64,000 bases of DNA from Xylanibacter brevis ATCC 19188 (GTDB lineage Bacteria; Bacteroidota; Bacteroidia; Bacteroidales; Bacteroidaceae). The notes under the pieces are model-generated. The model saw nothing but the letters and a program-made list of their open reading frames with translations, did no database searches and had not been told where the DNA came from. The stretch lies in assembly GCF_000621725.1 (NCBI RefSeq), contig NZ_JHXM01000009.1:1-64000 (forward strand), in the 5' to 3' direction. Positions 1 to 5,770 of this stretch are shown here, in pieces. A program made the translations under genes and the position numbers. Each line of letters starts with the position of its first letter. Position 1 is the stretch's first letter.

Positions 1-282
1 CACTACCAACACCTGATGTATCAAGAACTGCTCAAAAAACATGGTATCGTGCAAAGCATGTCCAGAAAAGGAAATTGCTTGGATAATGCAATGATGGAGA
101 ACTTCTTCGGTCTGATGAAGAATGAACTGCTATACATTAATCAGTTTGACTCCGTAGAGGATTTTGAGCAGCAACTGAAGAAATATATTCTCTGGTATAA
201 CAATAAAAGAATAAAATTGAGGTTAAAAGGAATGAGCCCGGTACAATACCGAGCTCACTACTATAGAGAGATTAATAATTAA
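1..282 (+). CDS. IS3-type transposase, C-terminal part (5' end outside window)
   Basis: The frame is open from base 1, so this is the last 93 residues of a longer protein. It matches the C-terminal rve/DDE integrase region of IS3-family OrfB transposases: the stretch GNCLDNAMMENFFGLMKNE contains the last catalytic Glu, followed by YNNKRIKLRLKGMSPVQYR, the usual C-terminal signature. The product would catalyse cut-and-copy transposition in the cytoplasm. The stop at 280-282 is followed within about 40 bp by a likely terminal repeat. Whether the whole element is intact cannot be judged because most of it lies outside the window. Confidence 0.9.
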   Translation, partial: HYQHLMYQELLKKHGIVQSMSRKGNCLDNAMMENFFGLMKNELLYINQFDSVEDFEQQLKKYILWYNNKRIKLRLKGMSPVQYRAHYYREINN

Positions 283-292
283 CGATTAATTT

Positions 293-319
293 AACGTCCA
301 ACTTTTCGGGGGCACTTCA
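293..319. mobile_element. Probable right terminal repeat of the IS3-type element
   Basis: Just after the transposase stop lies GTCCAACTTTTCGGGGGCAC followed by TTCA. Ends of this kind close many IS3-family elements in Bacteroidetes, so the element probably ends near 319. The left end is outside the window, so the inverted match cannot be checked. Confidence 0.5.
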
Positions 320-398
320 AAGTCTGCTTGTGTACTTTCTTTTTTTCTCTTCTTGCGCCATAAACGGCGACTTTAGAAGCTAATCCGATATCGGTTTA

Positions 399-572
399 TT
401 ACTCGTCAGGCGTTTTATCTTTCTTAGAGAACAGACGGATAATTCCTTTGATAATCCAATATACGATAAAGAATCCCAGCAAGAAGATAAATATCGTCCA
501 TCCCAGCGCCTTTAGTGCTGTAACCTCAGTATAGAAGCCAGAGGTTAAGAATTTTGCGAATCCACTTTTCAT
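399..572 (-). CDS. Small single-pass membrane protein (57 aa)
   Basis: A 57-residue open frame begins MKSGFAKFLTSGFY and ends KKDKTPDE. It has one clear membrane segment at about residues 22-46 (GWTIFIFLLGFFIVYWIIKG) followed by a basic stretch RLFSKKDK, which predicts a cytoplasmic C-terminus. It lies 28 bp downstream of the 281-aa membrane protein and on the same strand as the SPFH and zinc-ribbon genes, so it is probably the last gene of that operon. I do not recognise the family. The hydropathy pattern and operon position support a real gene despite its size. Confidence 0.65.
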   Translation of the reverse strand: MKSGFAKFLTSGFYTEVTALKALGWTIFIFLLGFFIVYWIIKGIIRLFSKKDKTPDE

Positions 573-600
573 AATTATCTACCTTAATAATATTAATAAT

Positions 601-1446
601 TTAACGCATCTTTGCCTTGACGGTCAGTTCCTGGGCCAATTCCCTCACTCTCTCCCAGTCTGCACGGTCAATAAGCGCAGAAAGTTCGTCCAGGCCAGCA
701 GTGATCGCGCCTTCTATCTGTTTTCCCTGTGGCGTCGTATGGTTGGCTCCATAGCGAATGGTTTCATAGAGCCTGCTCACTTCTTTCTTCGCAGCAGCAT
801 CTTTCACCTTGACCTCCAACAGTTGCAAGCGTTGACTCAACTGCATCTTCGAGTCTTGTTCAGCAGCCTGTTCGGCCAATGATTCCCTTGTGGCATCATT
901 GGCAGTCTTGTGTATGCCCAAATTGAAAGCATAGAACAGCAGCACCAGCAGATATACAGACAGGACAATCACCGTATAGTTCTCCGCCAGGAACATCGAC
1001 CTTCCGACAACCGTCTCAGTCGTCGTATTTACCGTATTTCCTATCGCAGAGCCTATGCTGTCGGTAGCAATGCCAGCCACACTGTCAGGCAGACTCTCCA
1101 CCACCTTATTCACCGTATCCTGCATGTTGTTTGTCAAACTCTGCACCGTTTCCTGTGTCCTGCGAAGCACCATGCCATAGCCAATAGCCACGGCACTCAG
1201 CACGGTCTGCACACAGAAGTAAGAGAGAGGCAGAAATGTTGTGGTCAGGTGATACACCTCATCGCTATCCTTGCTCACGCGCAACACCGCTATAGACGCC
1301 ACCACAAAAGAAAACATGGCAAATCCATACGACATCCACTCTACAATGCCTCGTGTCTCGACATCAGTCCAGACAAAAAACAACACATTCAGCACAATGA
1401 GCACCAACACCATCAGTGCCACAAAAGTCATTTGATTGATTCTCAT
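601..1446 (-). CDS. Multi-pass membrane protein of unknown function
   Basis: This 281-residue protein has hydrophobic segments at about residues 5-26, 35-55, 70-93 and 155-177. A Ser/Thr/Val-rich, probably extracytoplasmic region at 95-150 sits between the third and fourth. The C-terminal third (about 185-281) is charged and helical with coiled-coil character. It begins 16 bp after the SPFH protein gene ends and is followed by a 57-aa membrane protein, so it belongs to a four-gene minus-strand operon. No catalytic motif is visible. Context suggests a membrane anchor or partner for the SPFH protein; that is inference. Confidence 0.7.
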   Translation of the reverse strand: MRINQMTFVALMVLVLIVLNVLFFVWTDVETRGIVEWMSYGFAMFSFVVASIAVLRVSKDSDEVYHLTTTFLPLSYFCVQTVLSAVAIGYGMVLRRTQETVQSLTNNMQDTVNKVVESLPDSVAGIATDSIGSAIGNTVNTTTETVVGRSMFLAENYTVIVLSVYLLVLLFYAFNLGIHKTANDATRESLAEQAAEQDSKMQLSQRLQLLEVKVKDAAAKKEVSRLYETIRYGANHTTPQGKQIEGAITAGLDELSALIDRADWERVRELAQELTVKAKMR

Positions 1447-1462
1447 AATCTTCTAATTTCGT

Positions 1463-2653
1463 TTAAAGGGTTGGAGGTGTCGGAGGCATGGGTGGAGGAG
1501 TCGCTCCAGCCGCTGCAAAGAACTGCTGCAGCTCGGGCACCGTTTTAGCGGCAGCCCACTGAGGCATTCCCTCTTTCCACACCATCGTATCAGGAGTCAG
1601 CTGTCCAGTCTGCACATACTGAGCAAGCTGTTGCATGGGCACCGGTCCCACTTGCTGGTTGTTCACAAAGAGCCAGAACTGCGCCATGGGAGGCGGAGCA
1701 GCCTGCTGCATAGGTTGTTGCTGCCCCATCGGTTGTCCCATCATTTGCTGTCCCATACCGAAGAAAGAACCTGCCGCAGCCATTCCCATACCGATTCCGG
1801 CACCTATTGATGCCGTGCCCTGGTTGGCGGCCATGGTCTTCATGATGTCCACCTGCTGCTGAGCAGCCCACTTATCGCCAAGGATATCCATCACTTCCGA
1901 GTCGGCAGAAGCATTACCGAGCTTAGCCTCATAGGCTTTACGCACCTCGTCGTCCAGATCAACTTCCAGAGCAGAAATCGAAAAGCGTTCCAGTTTCACG
2001 CCATAGTCAGACAGCACCTCAGCTACCAGCGGTGAAATCTTCTGACTAATCTCGCGCTGTCGAGCCTGAATGCCCAGTATCTCGCCTTCCAGTTCCACCA
2101 AGACGGTGGCTATTTCCGTCTTGATATGTTCCAAAAACTCATTGCGGAAGTAGTCTTGCAACTCCTCAGCACCAAACGAACTGATGCCGTTGCCTATCAG
2201 TTTGAAGAGGAATTTTCCACCGTCCTCCACACTCACGCGATAGGCACCACGTGCAAACACTTTCGAGGCCACGCGCAGTTTCTTATCGCGCACCTGAATA
2301 TCGCCAGCTCCCCAGTTCACCTCCATACTTGTGGCCGTTCGGATAAAGAACACCCTACAGTTGAAGGTACTCACGCCACCCGTAAAAGCATTGCGCAGAC
2401 GGCTGATAAAGGGATAGTTCTCCGTTTTCAGCTGGTAGCGTCCCTCGGTGAACATCTGGTATATTTGTCCGTTTTTCTCGAAGATAGCCTGTTCTCCGGG
2501 GTGTACTGTCAGCGTAGAATTGGTGTTGAAGTCTTGATCAGGATGGAGCGAAATCATATCGCCTCCAAAGCCAACATTCTCTATAGACTCAGCCCAGTGC
2601 TTCTCGCCACCCACATAGTTGGCCTCTTTTGGATCTCTCTTAAAAAATCCCAT
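1463..2653 (-). CDS. SPFH/Band 7 protein with C-terminal GYF_2 domain (YdjI-like)
   Basis: The 396-residue protein starts MGFFKRDPKE and lacks a signal peptide. Residues about 45-240 match the SPFH-type 'virion core protein' family (B. subtilis YdjI type), including HPGEQAIFEKNGQI and EVNWGAGDIQVRDKKLRV. A Gly/Met/Gln-rich linker (about 280-322) leads to a GYF_2 domain (about 325-380: FWLFVNNQQVGPVPMQQL, then MVWKEGMPQWAAA) and a Pro-rich tail. SPFH proteins form membrane-associated scaffolds, and GYF_2 domains typically bind proline-rich partners; the zinc-ribbon protein encoded 30 bp upstream has a Pro-rich linker that could be such a partner (inference). Four-gene operon, minus strand. Confidence 0.85.
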   Translation of the reverse strand: MGFFKRDPKEANYVGGEKHWAESIENVGFGGDMISLHPDQDFNTNSTLTVHPGEQAIFEKNGQIYQMFTEGRYQLKTENYPFISRLRNAFTGGVSTFNCRVFFIRTATSMEVNWGAGDIQVRDKKLRVASKVFARGAYRVSVEDGGKFLFKLIGNGISSFGAEELQDYFRNEFLEHIKTEIATVLVELEGEILGIQARQREISQKISPLVAEVLSDYGVKLERFSISALEVDLDDEVRKAYEAKLGNASADSEVMDILGDKWAAQQQVDIMKTMAANQGTASIGAGIGMGMAAAGSFFGMGQQMMGQPMGQQQPMQQAAPPPMAQFWLFVNNQQVGPVPMQQLAQYVQTGQLTPDTMVWKEGMPQWAAAKTVPELQQFFAAAGATPPPMPPTPPTL

Positions 2654-2683
2654 AGTCGTATAATTCTGTTTATTAGTGATACA

Positions 2684-3937
2684 TTAAGGTATTGGGAACT
2701 CAGGAACGTCGTATTTCAAATCCAGTTTAAAATTACGCTGAGCAGACTGACGCTTATGTTCCTGGAACTCCTGCCAGCGTGCACGGAACTTCTTACGGAT
2801 AATACGATTGACAATGGCACGGATGATGGCATCAATACCGCCAGTGACAAGAGCTATCAGTCCATAGACAATCAGTCCGAGGAAATAGCCTATCGCGCCC
2901 AGGATTGCCACACCAATAACACCAGTCCAGAAGCCGGCCTTAAACAGTGCAAAGACGATCAGCAACAGTATCAATATGAGGATGGCAGTCACAATCCACG
3001 TCACCGGCTTCATGCTGGTATAGTCGGGACTCTGCTTCAAGAACTCAGCATTCGGGAAATTATCAAACTCGTACCACCAGCGATCGCCACTTGCTGTGCC
3101 GATGAAGGTGTACTGCTGTCCGTTATACTCCACAACCTCCTCGACCACCGGCAGACAGTAGTAGGCTGGTGTTGGGATATACGAGCCAATGTCTGTGTGC
3201 GAGAACTCAAAACGGTTCTCCGAGGCCGACTGTTCCTTAGGAATTACCTCCGTGTCGCGAATATAATCGCTTGCGAATGGCACCATCTCTTTCGTATTGA
3301 AGTGTTCCTCATAGTCAGCAATCAGCATATAGGGCGTGCCGCACAGTTTCTCGAAGAACTCTTTACCATACTTACACAGCGGGAAGATAGCGCGCTCGGT
3401 GGCCTGTCCGTACTCACGAGCCCAGAAATATTTTCTCTTAATATCCACAATCTTCATATTGTCGAACACGTCCACAGGCGCATTTTCCATGAGGAACTGC
3501 ATGAAGAATTTGTGATACTCGTCTTTTGTAATGGTAAACTTCGCGAGCAGCTCAATAATCAGGTTATCGTCGAAAGCATTACCACCGCCACCCAACAAAA
3601 TAGCCTTACCACACTGGTGACACTTAGCCCAGTCCTTGCTCAACAAGTCTTTTGGTCCAAGATCAGCACCACAATGAGGGCACGCCATCTTCGAGGCGCT
3701 CATCTCTTGATTGCCAGCAGCTTGAGGTTTCGGTGGGAAAGGCTGTGGGTTTGAGGGTTGCGGATTAGAGGGCATTGCGTTTGATGGCATTGCATTAGTA
3801 GGTTGATACCCCCCGGGCATTGGGGGAGGAACAGGTCCGGTGGGGGCTGCCGATTGCAATGGGCAGCCACATTGTGGACACGTAGCAGCACGATCAGACA
3901 CCTGCTTACCACATTCAGGGCATGTTATTAAAGCCAT
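2684..3937 (-). CDS. Zinc-ribbon membrane protein (YdjG-like)
   Basis: This 417-residue protein opens with a zinc ribbon (CPECG at residues 6-10, CPQCG at 20-24). A Pro/Asn-rich linker with PSNAMPSNPQPSNPQP repeats follows, then a second ribbon (CPHCG at 86-90, CHQCG at 106-110). The middle (about 120-305) is a globular domain I cannot name. Two membrane segments follow at about 312-333 and 338-366, then a basic cytoplasmic tail. The layout of zinc ribbons before membrane helices, next to an SPFH virion-core-like protein, resembles B. subtilis YdjG and YdjI, which act in envelope stress. It is the first gene of the minus-strand operon. No PspA homologue is visible here. Confidence 0.75.
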   Translation of the reverse strand: MALITCPECGKQVSDRAATCPQCGCPLQSAAPTGPVPPPMPGGYQPTNAMPSNAMPSNPQPSNPQPFPPKPQAAGNQEMSASKMACPHCGADLGPKDLLSKDWAKCHQCGKAILLGGGGNAFDDNLIIELLAKFTITKDEYHKFFMQFLMENAPVDVFDNMKIVDIKRKYFWAREYGQATERAIFPLCKYGKEFFEKLCGTPYMLIADYEEHFNTKEMVPFASDYIRDTEVIPKEQSASENRFEFSHTDIGSYIPTPAYYCLPVVEEVVEYNGQQYTFIGTASGDRWWYEFDNFPNAEFLKQSPDYTSMKPVTWIVTAILILILLLIVFALFKAGFWTGVIGVAILGAIGYFLGLIVYGLIALVTGGIDAIIRAIVNRIIRKKFRARWQEFQEHKRQSAQRNFKLDLKYDVPEFPIP

Positions 3938-4098
3938 AATTACACTGTTTTAGGGTTAATATTTAGGTATTGTAAACATCATTGGCAATCTACAATTGCA
4001 AAGAAAATCATTTATTCAGTCATATCCTAAAAAATCAACAGCATATAAGAGTCATTGAAACAAAAAACCACAAAAATTGTTTTAATGACACACCAAAA

Positions 4099-4149
4099 CA
4101 TCAGTATATACGCCACTATAGAACGAAATGATCAGTGGAGTAAAAGTGG
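4099..4149. repeat. 51-bp perfect direct repeat, copy 1
   Basis: The 51 bp starting CATCAGTATATACGCC and ending GAGTAAAAGTGG recur base for base at 5452-5502 in the same orientation. The match ends abruptly at both sides. This copy is joined at its right edge to the SulP-like fragment. Confidence 0.95.
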
Positions 4150-4277
4150 TTCCCTTCATAGACTCAACCGGTCTTCACAATCTGGAGAACATGTGCTTGA
4201 TGAGTCAGCGTGAAGGCATCGCCATCGTTCTGTCGGGTGTCAACGAAAAAGATCGTTCACTACTCTTTGGGCAGTGA
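4128..4277 (+). pseudogene. Fragment of a SulP-type anion transporter (STAS domain end)
   Basis: A 49-codon frame reads MISGVKVVPFIDSTGLHN, then NMCLMSQREGIAIVLSGVNE and stops at 4275-4277. The part from VPFIDSTG onward matches the C-terminal STAS domain of SulP/SLC26 permeases, which in a complete protein follows some 10-14 membrane helices. Everything upstream is missing, and the similarity starts about where the 51-bp repeat ends (4149/4150), so the repeat junction looks like the breakpoint. A hairpin terminator overlaps the fragment's end. It is a remnant, not a functional gene. Confidence 0.65.
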
Positions 4278-4288
4278 ACGATTTTTTT
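4252..4288. terminator. Bidirectional hairpin terminator
   Basis: ATCGTTCACT (4252-4261) pairs with AGTGAACGAT (4273-4282) and is followed by a run of T on the plus strand. An A-run precedes it, which gives T's on the minus strand. It can end the remnant on the plus strand and the 303-aa gene on the minus strand. Confidence 0.8.
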
Positions 4289-4308
4289 GCGAATATCTCA
4301 CGCACTTG

Positions 4309-5220
4309 TTATCTTACAAACTTCTTACCGTTTACGATATAAATACCTTTAACAGGTTTCACTACCTGACGTCCCTGAAGGTCAAACATCTTATCAGCGC
4401 TATGTTTCAAAACGGCTGTGTCAATATGGTTGACGTCATCCGTTTTAACGATTTCAATACCATTACACTTTGCCTCGATAGCGCTCCAGTCTTCATCCCA
4501 ACGGGCGGCATCTTTGACGATGAGCTTAGTTGCCGTAGGAGCCAGCTTCTTTGCAATAAGGGCATAGTCATCATAATCCATCGAATGCCAGTCGCCATCC
4601 CATGTGCACTGATAGGTACCCTTGCCTATAACACCTGTGATCGTCACCTCACCATCGAGTGAATTGTCTGCATACGCAAGGATTCCCTTATCATTAACCA
4701 TCGGGCCTTCCAGTTTGATGTCGTCAACATAGAAAGTCTTTCCATCGCCCTCACTTGTCTCCTCGTAAGGCCAGATGGAAAGCACCAGGTTATTGTCTTC
4801 GGTAATCTTTTCAGCATCAGGTCCCTCTGCAAACTCATAAGTCAGAATTCTCCATTCGTTGCCACCATCCTGCCATGCCCAGCGTGGCGTATTGAAGGCA
4901 CCTTCCTTGCCCTCGAGTCTAACCATCACATTGTGACTGTCTGTCATCTTCAGTCGCATGGTCAGTCGGCGCAGCCCCTTGAAGTCAACACCTTCCAGAG
5001 GAATTGCGCCATTATGATGCTCATCTCCCCAGCCACCAGGATTAGCTTTCATCGTGAACTTCATCACGTTGTTGCCCTGCTCCTCTACGACAACAGGTTC
5101 TGCCCGATTCCAGAAGCCACCGTCACTTCCCAGTTCCTTGCCATCGCCATTCCAGATTACGACCTGTGCACTACAAACCGTTGTTACAAACCATGCTGTG
5201 AGTAAAAATACTTTTTTCAT
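4309..5220 (-). CDS. Secreted carbohydrate-binding-like protein with C-terminal sorting tail
   Basis: The 303-residue protein begins with a signal peptide (MKKVFLLTAWFVTTVCSAQ). Residues about 20-175 look like a beta-sandwich (galactose-binding or CBM-like) module. Its landmarks are the start VIWNGDGKELGSDGGFWN, aromatic positions such as RWAWQDGGNEW, and the closing FYVDDIKLEG typical of CBM jelly rolls. The end, MFDLQGRQVVKPVKGIYIV, is the short tail common in Prevotella secreted proteins and probably directs type IX export or surface retention. No catalytic residues are evident. It stands alone, with its own promoter at 5275-5305, and lies between the two 51-bp repeats. Confidence 0.75.
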   Translation of the reverse strand: MKKVFLLTAWFVTTVCSAQVVIWNGDGKELGSDGGFWNRAEPVVVEEQGNNVMKFTMKANPGGWGDEHHNGAIPLEGVDFKGLRRLTMRLKMTDSHNVMVRLEGKEGAFNTPRWAWQDGGNEWRILTYEFAEGPDAEKITEDNNLVLSIWPYEETSEGDGKTFYVDDIKLEGPMVNDKGILAYADNSLDGEVTITGVIGKGTYQCTWDGDWHSMDYDDYALIAKKLAPTATKLIVKDAARWDEDWSAIEAKCNGIEIVKTDDVNHIDTAVLKHSADKMFDLQGRQVVKPVKGIYIVNGKKFVR

Positions 5221-5274
5221 AAAGATTAGTGTTTTAAATTAATAATACATTTGGTAAAATTCTTAATTCTGGCG

Positions 5275-5305
5275 CAAATGTATATTAAAAAAGGCATCTT
5301 CACAA
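5275..5305 (-). promoter_or_regulatory. Bacteroidetes-type promoter for the 4309-5220 gene
   Basis: On the minus strand TTG (5303-5305) and TACATTTG (5275-5282) are 20 nt apart, fitting TTG-N19/20-TAnnTTTG. Transcription would start near 5271, about 50 nt before the start codon. Confidence 0.65.
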
Positions 5306-5451
5306 TAAAAAATGATACATCCAATAAGAAAAAACGTTCAACATATCATTATTTCTCTCAAATGAAACAAAAATACCAAAAGACGTATGGTGGTCCTTAT
5401 ATTTAGAATTAGGTATAAGCGCAACTTATCTCATGATCTTTACCATCGTGC

Positions 5452-5502
5452 CATCAGTATATACGCCACTATAGAACGAAATGATCAGTGGAGTAAAAGT
5501 GG
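5452..5502. repeat. 51-bp perfect direct repeat, copy 2
   Basis: Identical to 4099-4149, in the same orientation. The two copies bracket 1302 bp that hold the SulP fragment and the secreted-protein gene. The right part of this copy overlaps the first weak unit of the 22-bp array that follows. Confidence 0.95.
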
Positions 5503-5759
5503 CACAATAGATGGTCAATAGTCTTTGTTCAAGGAAGTGATATTGGCACCTTACTGATGTAAAACGATAAATACCATACAAAATCCAGACTCTAGAAATG
5601 TGCATTCTAGAGTCTAGAACAAGATAATCTAAAGTCTAGATGCGCACGTTCTAGAGTCTAGAAATGAGCATACTAGAGTCTAGAACAAGAGCAAAAGTTA
5701 AGCTTTTGGAACGTAAAAGCTTAACTCTTGCTCTGCAAAACGGCCTGAATAGCCTGGCT
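5496..5759. repeat. 22-bp-period array 1 (strong part 5584-5737)
   Basis: Cores recur exactly every 22 bp: 5584 TCCAGACTCTAGA, 5606 TCTAGAGTCTAGA, 5628 TCTAAAGTCTAGA, 5650 TCTAGAGTCTAGA, 5672 ACTAGAGTCTAGA, 5694 AAAGTTAAGCTTT, 5716 AAAGCTTAACTCT, 5738 AAACGGCCTGAAT. Each 13-bp core is a near-palindrome (5-3-5) followed by a 9-bp variable spacer, for example AATGTGCAT, ACAAGATAA, TGCGCACGT. Weaker units in the same phase run back to 5496 (AAAGTGGCACAAT). The next unit would cover the stop codon of the gene at 5771-8416. The period is not a multiple of three, so the array is not coding. Confidence 0.85.
5688..5734. terminator. Long hairpin within array 1, possible terminator
   Basis: Arm 5688-5707 pairs with 5715-5734 (20 bp, one mismatch, 7-nt loop). 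It arises because two neighbouring 22-bp units are near inverse copies. No long T-run follows on either strand, so a terminator role for the gene ending at 5771 is uncertain. Confidence 0.45.
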
Positions 5760-5770
5760 ATTCGGCTTGA

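Noticed and set aside
2126..3754. 542-codon open frame antisense to the SPFH and zinc-ribbon genes
   Set aside because: It spans two genes with clear domains and the gap between them, with no similarity of its own.
5426..5517. Minus-strand frame ending GVYTDGTMVKIMR as a gene
   Set aside because: The end looks like a sorting tail, but the frame has no start, no signal and no conserved upstream part; it may be a decayed 3' end and is noted only in the repeat finding.
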